Positions 20,937 through 31,940 of a DNA stretch of 64,000 nucleotides are shown in pieces (position 1 is the stretch's first letter; each line of letters begins with the position of its first letter). The notes below the pieces were generated by a model. The model worked only from the letters and a program-made list of their open reading frames with translations, ran no database searches and was not told the origin of the DNA. The stretch spans positions 1,822,861-1,886,860 of the forward strand of contig OX243819.1 in the NCBI GenBank assembly GCA_945859605.1, in the 5' to 3' direction. Origin of the DNA: Lumbricus rubellus (taxonomy: Eukaryota > Annelida > Clitellata > Crassiclitellata > Lumbricidae). Made by a program: the position numbers and the translations under genes.

Positions 20937-21855
20937 TGTAATGCTTTCAAATTACCCCCTCCCGTTTTCAGATTACCCCCGGACGCGAATTCGGATTCCC
21001 TACCCGGTTAAGGGAAAACAGTGTGGAAGAGGCTAAGACCGTAGGGGGAGAAGGTAGTTAATTGATGTTACCAGTTGTTGGTCAAGCTGTAGTGTAGGCT
21101 ATTAGCTTGACCAACAACTGCTAAACAACCAACGCAAAAATCTTAAGAATCTAATGACGACACTAACACTAACCTTACCGACCCTCACGACGCAAAAATC
21201 ATAAGAATCTAATGGCGACACTAACACTAACCCTAACCGACCCTCACGACGCAAAAATCATAAGAATCTAATGACGACACTAACCTACACTAACCCTAAC
21301 CGACCCTCACGACGCAGAAATCTTAAGAATCTAATGACGACACTAACCCTAACACTAACCCTAACCGACCCTCACGACGCGAAACCTTACCCTATACGCT
21401 GACAACACCTAGGCCTAGGTCTTCTATGTTATAACCATGCTTAAATTTAACGATAAAGAGCGCTAAAGTGAGACATAATTACCTGTGCAAAATGTTCCTC
21501 CATACGTAGGGTTATTTGTAAGAAATTTTAAACGTTTTACATTGAAATTCGTCTAAAATCGCGAGAGCCTGCACGTGTTGTTTACAGTATGCTACTGTCT
21601 AGAAAGGGATGGTGAGAAATTGTACTCGACAACCTCCTCCCCTACGGAAATCGCCTCTTCCACTTTGTATAGCGCAAACTGGGTAGGGAATCCTAATTCG
21701 CCCCCCGGACACTAGATATGCATCAATCATCGCATTTATTGCACTAAAACAACCATCCCGCTTCTTGTTTTGGTCTGAAGATTTTCATCCGTCATCCCAC
21801 TTCGTGGTTTGTTATCAATATTTTGATCGGAAAAAAATAATAGCCTCGAAGCCAT
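20937..21855. mobile_element. Ginger1-like palindrome, left part, interrupted
   Basis: CCGG (20933-20936), then TGTAATGCTTTCAAATTACC as left terminus, then an inserted 717-bp element, then the continuing left arm (GCATCAATCATCGCATTTAT, GATTTTCATCCGTCATCCC) to about 21855. The right arm is missing. Confidence 0.7.
20985..21701. mobile_element. 717-bp element with 9-bp TSD, unclassified
   Basis: Inserted in the palindrome above. Inverted ends GCGAATTMGGATTCCC continuing into TACCC and GTGGAAGAGGC. Exact 9-bp target duplication CCCCCGGAC at 20976-20984 and 21702-21710. The interior has four tandem units of about 60 bp (AATCTAATGACGACACTAAC, ACCCTAACCGACCCTCACGA) at 21130-21375. Non-coding; the 9-bp TSD would suit a Mutator-like group. 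Confidence 0.75.
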
Positions 21856-21975
21856 TTTTTAAAGACATTTAAAAGCCTGTTCTGGGGAGAAACCATACAA
21901 ATATAAGTTATGTCATCAGTCATTTACTGAAGTTGGTGATCTGAAAACGCACAAGAGAGCTCGTGCTAGCGAAAC

Positions 21976-22559
21976 GGTTCCACGACAACTGGTCTACCGA
22001 CAACTCGTCTACCGACAACTCGTCTCCGGACAATTGGTCTAACGACAACAGTACTGGTCTACAGACGAACAGTATTGATGAAATCGAAGCTGGGTTTACG
22101 AAAAAAAGTTTTTAGCTTAAATGGAATCTGGATTGATGATTTTTTTATTCATGTATTTCAACATGCACCCATTTCTACTTCAAATCCAAAAATGCCTTCA
22201 TCCAGCTTCTATTTCTCGCCTGTTATTTTAGTCAATCCAACTTCTATTTCAGATATAAAAATACCCTCATTTGGCTTCCATTACTTAAGCGGTTTTCTTG
22301 TCAATCTAGCTTCTATTTAAGATCTAGAAATACCTTCATCCAGCTTTTATTTATCACATGTATAAGAACCATCATCCAGATTCCATTTCTCTTGCGTTTT
22401 TTCATCAATCCAACCTCCACTTCACCTCCAAAAACTGTCATCCAGATTCCATTTCTCAAGCGCTGGATCAGTTGTCAGTAGACCAGTTGTCGTTAGACGA
22501 ATTGTCCGGAGACCACTTGTCGGTAGACGAGTTGTCGGTAGACGAGTTGTCGTGACACC
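21976..22559. mobile_element. TU/FB-like foldback element (ii), inside gene G
   Basis: 584 bp, starts GGTTCCACGACAACTGG and ends GTTGTCGTGACACC. Five 16-bp outer units at each end and module-rich inner arms. Exact 9-bp duplication TAGCGAAAC at 21967-21975 and 22560-22568. It falls in the linker codons between the penultimate and the last finger, so the reading frame before and after can be matched to the paralogs. Confidence 0.9.
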
Positions 22560-22799
22560 TAGCGAAACACCGTTCATTTGTGAAATTTGTAAAAGAGGTT
22601 TCATCAGGCTTGGATGTCTAACGAAGCACAGAGGAACTCATACAAACGAGAGGCAACACACATGCGATAAGCCATATCGTAAAGGCAGTTCTTCAACTAA
22701 GCGACCAGGATTATATCCCTATGGTGTAGAAATAATGAAAGGTGAATCCATTGGTGACCTATCTGTTCAATGCATAACATTAGGCCAACGTAGCGTTCT

Positions 22800-23150
22800 T
22801 GATAACCATAGGCCTAACCATAACCATAACCATAAATTTTATTGAAGCCCAAGTAACAGCATCGATATCGAGAAAAAACACAAGTACAGTTTAAAGCAAA
22901 CTACCTACAAGGGATCAAAAGGACATGACCCTAAGGAACCTAGGTTCCGCTAGTGGGCCACCTGTAACAACGAAATAAGTTATGGCAAACGTAGGATTGA
23001 AACAAAAGTGTGCATTAATGCTTAACTAGTTAACTAAAGTTAATCTAAGTTGACAATCGAGCACTAGACATAGTAGACAACAACCTATGTGACAAGATGT
23101 GATCGAAGTCTTGTCTTAAAGAGCGAGATATTAGTTAAATTACGTATGAT
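22800..23150 (-). mobile_element. Retroposed insert in pseudogene G with TTATGG tail
   Basis: Interrupts the tail code between VLD and DKPND, with GATAACC / GATAAACC on the two sides as a possible duplication. On the minus strand it ends CAATAAAATTTATGGTTATGG, that is, a short (TTATGG) repeat tail as in LINE/SINE 3' ends. Family not recognised. Confidence 0.5.
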
Positions 23151-23409
23151 AAACCAAATGACCGGCTCTCGTGGAACATGAATTCGGATTTCAATGACGC
23201 AAGAAGTCTCCTTGTAAACAGTAACAAAGCCAAAATACCTGAGGATTCAAAACCGTACCCGGAAAGACGTTTTGGACGTGGTATATGCAGTGAAATGCTT
23301 GAAATATTGGAATGGAAGGCTTTGTTAAATTTTCAAAACAATCTGTGCATAACTTTCCGAGAACACTGGGAACAAACTATTGGAAAGTTTCATTTTCACT
23401 CATGTACAT

Positions 23410-23463
23410 GTAGATGGTTTCTCCCCAGTATGAATTTTCATGTGCACTTTCAGTTTACATGCT
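23410..23463 (-). pseudogene. Zinc-finger fragment, minus orientation
   Basis: TGGTTTCTCCCCAGTATGAA followed by TTTTCATGTGCACTTTCAG is the reverse complement of a finger linker and helix as in the functional genes. It lies in opposite orientation to pseudogene G just to the left, marking an inversion breakpoint region. Truncated at 23463 by the hAT target site. Confidence 0.7.
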
Positions 23464-23823
23464 CAGAGGCGTAGCGACCGCCCTCCGTACCCTCCGACTG
23501 AAGGGGGCCCCCGGCAAGGAAGGGGCCCCTAAAAGTGCCAAAAAATGAATGAAATGACTAAAAATAAATTTGAAAAAGGTCATCAAATTTTTTGGACGGC
23601 GAATATGAAATTTTCCCGAGATTTTGGCCAAAAAATGTCATCAACTTTTTCAGACGGCGAATATAAAATTTTCCCGAGATTTTGGCCAAAAAAGGCATAC
23701 ACTTTTCGGACGGCTAATTGATGAAATTTTCCCGACATTTTGGCCGGATGACTAAAAAAAGGTCGTCAGAAATTTCGGACATTATGCTCGGAGGGGGCCA
23801 CGTTCGTTCTTGCTACGGCCCTG
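23464..23823. mobile_element. hAT-like non-autonomous element, 360 bp
   Basis: Ends CAGAGGCGTAGCGACC and inverted CAGGGCCGTAGCAAG; exact 8-bp duplication TACATGCT at 23456-23463 and 23824-23831. The interior has three AATTTTCCCGAGATTTTGGCC units. No transposase. Confidence 0.85.
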
Positions 23824-24345
23824 TACATGCTCCTCCTCCTCCTCCCCCCTCCTCTTTCTTTTTCTCCATGTCTTTCTCCCTGTCCCCGTCCATGTCCCTC
23901 CCCTGCCCCGCCCCGTCCCTCGTCCTCCGTCCCCTCTCCCTCCCTTCGATCTCAGCGATCTTTCTTCTTGCACCAGTTGCAGCACCTTTTCATTGGTTTT
24001 GTAGTCCATCCATCTAATCCTGGCCAGTCTTCTCCAAAACCACATTTCAAAAGCCTCAAGTCTGTCCACTTCTGCATTTTCAATAGTCCACGTTTCTGCT
24101 CCGTATAGCGCCACGCTCCATATGATGAGGCTCTTTATCATTCTCTTCTTTAGATCCATTTCAAAAGTAATGTTGCAACCAGAGCCATGCGCCAACTTGA
24201 GAGTGTCGGCGGCGGCGCTCCGGTCACTTTTGGTCGGCGGCGGCGACGCGCAGACCAATAAATATCGGCGGCGGCGGCGGCGCCTTCGAAATGTCGGCGT
24301 CGGCGGCGCGTCGCGGCGCGGCGTCGTAGGATTAGTGTTCCAGCG
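23824..24345 (-). pseudogene. RTE-like reverse transcriptase fragment with low-complexity flanks
   Basis: About 23950-24171 (minus) reads DLKKRMIKSL, LYGAETWTIENAEVD, FEMWFWRRLARIRW, the conserved C-terminal part of RTE-type endonuclease-reverse transcriptases. It is preceded by a CT-rich tract (23825-23950) and followed by a (CGG)-rich segment at 24200-24320. The surrounding 189-codon frame is a mixture of these and not a gene. Confidence 0.7.
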
Positions 24346-25118
24346 TCGCATACTTATTTTAAAAGTTATTACACGAGCAACCTATATTATAAAGATATGC
24401 GTGTTTAGCCATTGTGTTGGCAGTTATCTGGTCTTTGATCAATATTTTATTAGAAACAATTTTTCTCAGAACAGACATTCATTTAGAAAATTAGGCTATA
24501 CAAAGACTTAATTATAAAGCCACATGACAACTTTTTCAAATTCAGGCAAAGCTGCTGCTGAGTGCCCAACCAAATAAGTTAAGTCTTAAATGGGTTTAAG
24601 CGTAAGCCTAGTCTATTGGATGGCATCCATGCTTCTAGAGCATCCAAAGTGTCGCTCCTTATCCGAACCGCTTCGATAGCATTAGAAGGGAGGCAATGGG
24701 TGTAAGCCATAGATATGTATTATATAATACATCTCTATGGTGTTAGCCATGATGTTATAAATGCGCGGTCGAATTATAATGCTGTAATATGCCAAACAAA
24801 TTTTTGTCGAGGGAAACGGCCTCTGTTGTCATAAGCCCTCGTCAAATCTGGATCCATCCAACCACTGATATGTATTATATAGTTAGCCTACTGGATAGCT
24901 AATTGGCTATGAAAGTTTGGATTATCACTCACTCAGGGATATCCCAGGATTCCTTGGTGCAAAGCCAATGATTCCCTTCTTTGCGCCAAATCCCAGGTTT
25001 CTCTGGGGCAAATTCGAAGATTCCTAGAGGCAAACCATAGCAAACGATAGGTGGCAAAACACTCCGCTTTAAAACGCAAATTTCTCAGCAATAATACAAT
25101 GAGCTAGGCCTACGTACG
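24346..25118. other. Intergenic, nothing recognised
   Basis: No gene, repeat boundary or RNA gene recognised. Short TATGTATTATATA words repeat at 24715 and 24868. Confidence 0.35.
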
Positions 25119-25260
25119 CCTACATTCTAGGACTCTACCAGGATCGTTCCTAGCTAAGCTTAAAACTGTTATTTTTGGGCACGCTGGAGTCGGGAGCGCC
25201 TCTGAGTAGTTTTTTTACTTGAAGGAGCGCTATATAAATGTCAAAATGAATAAATGAATT
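25119..25260 (+). mobile_element. 5'-truncated LINE 3' end
   Basis: Starts at GGACTCTACCAGGATCGTTC and ends GGAGCGCTATATAAATGTCA plus AATGAATAAATGAATT. Same as 36540-36672. Severely truncated copy. A weaker relative of the tail lies at 26005-26090. Confidence 0.75.
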
Positions 25261-26316
25261 AAAATTAATTAATTAAAACCAGCCTGGGGTTTTTGAGTTG
25301 AGTGATATACAAAACAATCAACTTAGCTGTATTTAGCGGCCAATGACCAGATTTCTTGAAAATTGACTTTGAAGTTGACGAATGGGTAACATGGGTTTAC
25401 ATATGAACAAGCACTCGCCTCCCTGACAGGAAGTGATGGACCAATATCCGATAATCCGAAGCTTTAGTTATCCAGTAAACTTAATACATATCAATGCATC
25501 CAATCAAATGCAGTGACTAATGACGTAACCGCTGCGTCTTGAATATCAATTAGACGTCGGTAAGCCTTCGTAAGCGTTGCCACTCCTTGGTTTTTCCCCC
25601 AAAGATCTTGGTTTTATCTGAACTTGGGAAATGAGTTTTTTTGAGGAACTTGGGTTTTTTCTTCTTTTTTCCGAACTAAAAAAACCGTTTTTTAATCTGA
25701 ACTTGGAAAATGGGGTTTTTCGGGAAGAACTTGGGTTTTTTGCTCAAAATTCATTCTGCAAATTGCGGACATTTCGGAAATATTTCGGCCGGATCATCCG
25801 GATGACTAAACAAAAAAGGTCATCAGAATTTTCGGACGTGAAATTGTGGACATTTTTGGACAATTTGGGCAACTTGGGTTTTCTTGGGTTATTTCAATGC
25901 TCCAACTTGTTTAAAAAAATATTTTTCAGAGCGTTAACGCTAGCCACCGTGTCAACAAAATGGCGTCTGCTTCTCCAAGTGAGTAGATTAACTCAAAACT
26001 GTCTTTTTTCGCCGTGCAAGAGTCGGGAGCACTTCTGAGTAGTCCCCTTTAAGACTCTTGAATGAATGAATTATTGATTGAATGAATTAACTATTATTAT
26101 ATTCGTTTATTGATAAGAAAACTGATAGACACTCCGCTATCTATAGGCCGTATAATCTTCGTCCTCTTCCTCACAGTTTTGAACTCCAGATTAAGGACGA
26201 AATAAATTAGGCTACATTTCTCGAGTACTTTACAGATACTCGACCATTGCCCCTCTTTCTGACTTCCATCCATGTGATTGAATTATGGTTTTCTGTATCA
26301 CTTCTTATGTGTAACT
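25261..26316. other. Intergenic with LINE-tail remnant
   Basis: No gene. 25590-25880 has repeated AACTTGGGTTTTTT words and a GGCCGGATGACTAAA-like stretch also found within the 23464 hAT element. 26005-26090 is a LINE-type tail (GTCGGGAGCACTTCTGAGTA, TGAATGAATGAA). Confidence 0.45.
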
Positions 26317-26461
26317 CAGGGTGAGAATTGCCGGGGGGGTTGGGGGGGTTCAACCCCCCAGTCATTTTTAGAGGCCCATGTTAAAGTATGTTTTTCACAC
26401 CCAAATTCCAAGTGCATAATGGTCCAACCCCCCCAGTTATTTCTCCACAATTCTTACACTG
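26317..26461. mobile_element. hAT-like miniature element, 145 bp
   Basis: Inverted ends CAGGGTGAGAATTG and CAGTGTAAGAATTG with G-rich/C-rich complementary inner arms; exact 8-bp duplication GTGTAACT at 26309-26316 and 26462-26469. Confidence 0.85.
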
Positions 26462-27709
26462 GTGTAACTGGCTGCGGTATGCTGCGGTATGGCAGCAAGA
26501 ACTCGATAAAACGAATATATACATTTATCTGGGCATGCTTATAGTATCCGGGACCGACTTGTCCGTTAGGGTCAGGTTAGGCGTCGTGAGTGTCGGCTAG
26601 AGTCACGTTAGGCGTCGTGAGGGTCGGTTAGGTTTAGGAATAGGGTTAGTGTCGTCATTCGGTCCCGGGTACAATAAGTTTGCCTATATCAGGTACAAAA
26701 GCAATTGATCAAATGGATGATTGGCCTTGGCCTATGTGTAAGATTGTCTTTGTTCATGTAATTGAATTTATTTTAATTCACTTTTTCACCGCATAGCCGA
26801 GTGGGCTAAAAACTGTAACTAGCGCCTTAAATTGTCATAGGAAGTCATGAGAGGTCATTATCTATATAGGGCTTTGGAGTCCCTGTTCCAGGCTGTTCCA
26901 AAACTTCCGACTCTCGGAGACCCCTCCGGTCATAAGAGGGATCGAACGGGTTGATTTTGTTAATGTTCTTGGTGTCACATTTTCACATAAATTGGAGGTT
27001 TCTGCTCACATTGATAACATTGTACGCAAAGAAAGCAATTATTCTACGCACTTCGCGTCCTTACGGAGCATGCTTTGACAGGCAACCGCGACTCTTTGGT
27101 CTACGTTCCACCACGTTCCACTACATTCGCGTGAATGCTGTATTCATCACCAGCGTCCAGCATGTAGGCTAGGCCAGCTGGTTTTCAACCTTTTTTCTAG
27201 TTGCGGAACCTTTCTCGAAGCACACCTTTGCTAGCGGAACCCTCTCGTTTCACCCATCCAGTATTTCAAGAAATACAAAGCCTACAGCTTTTAAAAGTAG
27301 GCCTACTTTGCTTACACTTTTGGCGCAGACTAAAGTAGGCTATCGCATTACAAATGCATGCCTTACATTCTAAAAGTGTAGCCTATAGTGTGTAGGACCA
27401 GTGCACAAAACAATGTCACTGTCTGTCAGAGAACAAGTGCATTTTTTGCTCTATTTCGCCAACAACTATATGACAGATGGACAGAATATTGAAAGGTGAA
27501 AATAGGCTCTATTCCGGATCAGTACGTGTTGTGGTCTTGTGGACAAGTATTATCCTTCCTCAAGTTTAGGGCCTATACTGTAAAACTTGTGCCTGCATGG
27601 TTTAAGTCCTGGACGCACCGTAGATGTGAAACACGTAGGGAGACACATAACGATTCGTCTTCAACATAAAATAATTATCGTTTGGGGGCTCAACCGTCAT
27701 GAGCGTGGT
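26462..27709. other. Intergenic, TTAGG-like repeat and transposon end
   Basis: No gene. 26555-26660 repeats GTCGTGAGGGTCGGTTAGG-type units, also present at 11530-11600 and 55796-55866. 27175-27250 resembles a DNA-transposon end (GGTTTTCAACC, GCGGAACC). Confidence 0.4.
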
Positions 27710-30163
27710 CAGTGGCGGCGCCAGGATTTCACGTTTGGGGGGGCTGAAGCCCTAAGCCCACCTAGAGCATTTTTTATGAAGCGCCGAAGGCGCGATGCTG
27801 CGAGTGCCGAAGGCACGAAGCCATACCGACTAGGGGGTCTGGGGGAGCGTCGTAAGCTCCCCAGCGGGGTCTGGGGCGGAGCCCCAGCCGCCAACGCATT
27901 TTTAGCTTTGTTGACCTCAACTAGAGCCCTTTTTGGCTCTTTTTTACCAGCTATTTATGAACAATAAAATCACGAAAACTTAAATAAGAAGTCGTTTTGC
28001 AGAGTCGCAGACTAGCTACCAGTATAAGAATGTCAAAATTTTATTGTAAAAGTAATGGGCTTAGTCTTTACTATAATCACAAAAGTTAAAAGTTTAGGCC
28101 TATAGCCTAACAAGTTTATAAATAGGCCCTATACTGTCATAATTATGGGTAGGCCTACTATATAGAAAACCATTGGGGCATGTCATATGTAGGGAGTTTT
28201 ACGGGTACAACCAGTGGCGGCGCCAGGATTTAAGTTTCTGGGGGCTGAAACCCAAGCCCTTCCTCCCAGGGACGCAAGTAGAACATTTTCCTTAAGGGCG
28301 GTAATTTTGCATGCGCTGGACGGCTGGAGACGCGAAGCTGCAAGTGCCGAATGCAAGAAGCTCATACCGACTAGGGGGTCTGGGGGAGCGTCGTAAGCTC
28401 CCCAGCGGGGTCTGGGGCGGAGCCCCAGAAACCAGCGCGTTTTTCGCTATTGACATCGACAGGAGCACGTTTCAGGCTCTTGTTTGCCATCTATTTATGA
28501 ACGATAAAGTCATGAAAAATGTTGAATTTCCACATTGCAATAATAGCATTTTCAGCTGTCATTTCTACTAAATAGCTCATCATTTTAATGCTGAAAGTCG
28601 TGGATAATGACTTCAAAAGTGTCCCCTTGTAGGTCATTGTTTAATTTTTTGGATGTCAGCACTTTAATGGTAACATTTTAAGCTGTCATCTCAACAAATT
28701 TCTCATAATTATTTTATTGCTGAAAGAAATGGTTTATGAGTTCAATAATGTTCCTCCACGTTGTATAAATTATCGAATTCCACACTGCAAAGGTAGGCTA
28801 TACCAGTTTTCCTCTCGTCCTAGCAAAAATTGTTCATGATGGATAAACAGTAGGTAACACTCTAGAAATTTACAATGACACTTCTGAGATATTTATGAAA
28901 TATTGGGGGAGAACAGCATCTCCGTCCACAACCACAAACTTCGGAGTCTCGTGGACCGTCTCTTGGCCCCAAGTCTTCGCCCATGACTGCTGTTGCTAAA
29001 TGAACATTTCCCAAAGTATAGTTGTGTAGAACTACTGGCGTAGCCCCTCTGGAGGCCGGCGGGCCGAACATGGTGCACATAACCTCATCACGGTGTGCGG
29101 CGCATTCTATTTGCAAAAGCATCGATGCGCTATTGTAGTGAAATTCAAAATTGCTGTCCTTGTGAAAATCAGCCCCTTCCTCCGCCAACCCGGACTCACA
29201 CCGGGAAAAACCTCAGCCCCCGTCCTCCGCCAGCCTGCACACCGGTTCAAACCTCAGCCCCTTTCTCCGCCAGTCCGGACTCACACCGGGCCAAACCTCA
29301 GCCCCCTTCCTCCGCCAGCCCGGACTCACACCGGGCCAAACCTCAGCCCCCTTTCTTCGCCAGCCCGGACTCACACCGGGCCAAACTTCAGCCCCCTTCC
29401 TCCGCCAGCCCGGACTCACGCCGGTCCGGACCTCAGTCCCCTTGCCCCCCGCGCAGACCTCAGCCCCTTTCCACTCGCCGCCTCGGACCTCCAGCCCTTA
29501 CCCCGCTAGCCCTGGCTCAGACTGGTCCGGATCTCAGCCCCTTCCCCCACCAGTTCAAACCCTCCAGTCCTCTTCCCTCTTCCAGACCCGTCCGGACCTC
29601 AGACCGGTCGGTACCTCAACCCGCTGCCCCGCCATCGCAGATCTCTGCTCATTTCCCCCGCCAGACCGGTTCGGACCTCAGACCGGCCCGGACCTCAGCC
29701 CTCTGTTCCCTGCAGCTCCATTAGGGTATAAATAAGAGGACTGTATGCATGCTAGTGTTGAGTCGCAGAGAGAGAGAGTCGGTGGCCGGGAGTCGAGCCC
29801 AGTCGCAATTGATGTCTCACATGTGAGTCGATGTATGACCGTCCGCCGCAGTTGAGGTCCGAAAATAAGATAATAATAATAACTTGTAAGCCGATACATG
29901 GACATTCATTGCTTTTTGCTTTGGGATGAGGCTGAGTCACATTTAGGGGCTTAGCCCTCTTACCCCTCCTTTGGTGCCGCCAATGGCATAAGCATCTACA
30001 CTATGATAATAATATAGTTGATTTCGTTGCCGTTGGTCATTGTCTATAGTTTCATTATTACGAAGTAAGCCGTTTTAGACATTTTCAGCTTTTTGCTTTG
30101 GGGGGGCTGAGCCACGTTTAGGGGGGGCTTAGCCCCCCTAGCCCCCCCCTGGCGCCGCCACTG
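27710..30163. mobile_element. hAT-like composite element, 2.45 kb
   Basis: Inverted ends CAGTGGCGGCGCCAGG, exact at both termini, with exact 8-bp duplication AGCGTGGT at 27702-27709 and 30164-30171. A second left end (28212) and a degenerate right end (to 29985) of the same family lie inside, so one copy is probably nested in another. The GC-rich arms repeat (GGGGGTCTGGGGGAGCGTCG at 27834 and 28375). No transposase seen. Confidence 0.85.
29165..29460. repeat. 45-bp GC-rich minisatellite
   Basis: Five to six units of 45 bp (CCAGCCCGGACTCACACCGG plus GCCAAACCTCAGCCCCC). Degenerates to about 29720. Pro/Ser-rich open frames across it are repeat translations. Confidence 0.85.
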
Positions 30164-31017
30164 AGCGTGGTGATTGACAAGAGGCTATAATGGGGTGGAG
30201 GAGGGGGGTTCAGCTTGTTTGTGGAATTTTAGCTTTGTTTGCTGGTTACGTCGCTGCAAATGAAAAGTGCTTCTGTAACAGCAATCACACATCTGATTCT
30301 TGTTTCACGCATCTTATGTGATTTTCCGAGAAGCAAATAGCGAATAGGCTATATAATTATATGTGCCTATAATTTTAACCTTGTCGGTTAAAGATTCAAA
30401 AGCTAGCTAGGCTTAAGGCTTAGGCTTTCATTTTCAAAATTTCGAATAATTATTATCCGCTAGGCCTACCTGTGGATGAGAAATTTAATCAGTTGCTTTC
30501 AAAATGAACGGATGAAAAGAAGAATAGAATAAAACAAGTCGTTTCTCTAGTGCTCAGGTGATTCTGTTTGTTCAGAAGAGTCCAAATAGTTTAAAACCAA
30601 TGATAAAAATACTTTGTGATTGTCCGACTGGACAGTACCATGTCGTATTAACAACCTTAAGCACTAAAAACGATGAGCAACTTCGTTAATATGACAGCCT
30701 GAAATGCTACCATTGCAGCGTTGAAATTTAAACATTTAGGGTGGGCACATCTCCCTGCCCAAACTCCTCCCCGGCTCGGCGCTTCGCGCTTCAGCGATCG
30801 TCCTTCGGCCGCTCGTCCGCCCCCCCCCCCAAGTTCGGACCAGGTATCCGCCTATGTTGAGAACACAGACCTGCTGCTACAAGGGCGCCTTGACAACGAC
30901 AAATACACATTCAGAGACAAGCGATTGACGAACTCTATTGAGGCAGCCACATGCGGCGCCAAGAGAACGACACCTGTCCCACCACCACATCACCACCACC
31001 ACACATACACCCATAAC
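30164..31017. other. Intergenic
   Basis: No convincing gene. 30890-30945 (AGAGACAAGCGATTGACGAA) resembles 41955-42000, so a dispersed repeat is present; 30975-31012 is CACCAC-rich. Confidence 0.4.
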
Positions 31018-31255
31018 ACGTGTGCCTCTCCATAGGCATATAAAATATTATAATCCAGTGCCTCTCCATAGGCTGATATAATCCAGTGCCTCTCAATCGG
31101 CAAATGTAATCCAATGCCTCTCCATAGGCTGATAAAAACCAGTGCCTCTTCATAGGCAGAAATAATGCAGTGCCTCTCCATAGGCAGATATCATCCAGTG
31201 CCTCTCTATAGGTAGAAATAATCCAGTGCCTCTCCATAGGCAGATATTTATGTGT
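31018..31255. repeat. 28-30 bp minisatellite upstream of the FkbM-type gene
   Basis: Eight to nine units of CAGTGCCTCTCCATAGG plus a 10-13 bp variable ATAATC part. Ends about 680 bp before the first recognised exon. Confidence 0.85.
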
Positions 31256-31940
31256 AAGCTTATGTTTGTTATTGTCAACCATCTTGCCTCAAGCACAAGC
31301 AGGCAACGAACTTGCCACAGTAGTCCTACAGAGGCAAGTTGATTAACTTTCAGGAAAACAATTTCTGATAATTTTTCACAAACTTAAATATGTTTTGATG
31401 CGATGACATTCTCTGATTTTGTGTTAGAATGTAGCTGTTATCAATCAATTATCAATGTGTTGTGGTGAAGTCAGAAGTCTATATGACTATTATGTTTTCA
31501 TCATCGTAGATGATCATGTGTAAAAATCTGATAAAACCGCCAACGTGTCCCACTTCCCGTAAGTTGAATTGTTAAGAAAATTATGGTGTGAGAAGTTGGA
31601 TTATACCTGATAAATCTATATATATGCTACAATGGACATATATCTTTGGACGTTAAAACGATTGCCCTACTTTGCAGGCCTATATTATTATTATTATGAC
31701 GAGTTGACGACAAACAAAAGAATGTGTTTAAGTTGGACTAGTTTCTTGCAATATAAACTGCAACTTGTGGGCAAGAAACACACTGTTCCCAAAATTACGC
31801 GAGAAAAGGAACATGCCTACATAGTACATACACGCATATTTATTACTTACAAACAATTACGATTGCTGTAGGTATATCTATACATGCGATGGCGCTAGTG
31901 GTTGTATTGATGTGATGCATTGAATTGTGTATTTCTAAAG
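31256..31940. other. Upstream region of the FkbM-type gene
   Basis: No repeat or ORF of interest. The start codon of the gene must lie here or further upstream in a small exon that I could not identify; the frame joining 31941 is closed by a TGA at 31913. Confidence 0.35.

Larger units (their letters stand above)
21870..23310 (+). pseudogene. Zinc-finger family member G, decayed and inverted
   Basis: Plus-strand remains of the 3' half of a family gene. 21875-21975 encodes SGEKPYKYKLCHQSFTEVG with the first Cys lost. A foldback element (21976-22559) follows. The last finger (FICEICKRGFIRLG) and tail (RKGSSSTKRPGLYPYGVEIM) run from 22560 to about 22795. A foreign 345-bp segment interrupts, and the rest of the tail ([12 protein letters not shown] .. 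[12 protein letters not shown]) ends near 23308. The first tail-finger Cys has become Arg. It is the only copy on the plus strand, so an inversion accompanied or followed duplication. Not functional. Confidence 0.85.

Noticed and set aside
29093..29735. Pro-rich 209- and 138-codon frames
   Set aside because: Translations of the 45-bp minisatellite and its degenerate continuation.
30935..31282. 115-codon minus frame with repeated YGEALDYI-like units
   Set aside because: Translation of the 28-30 bp minisatellite.
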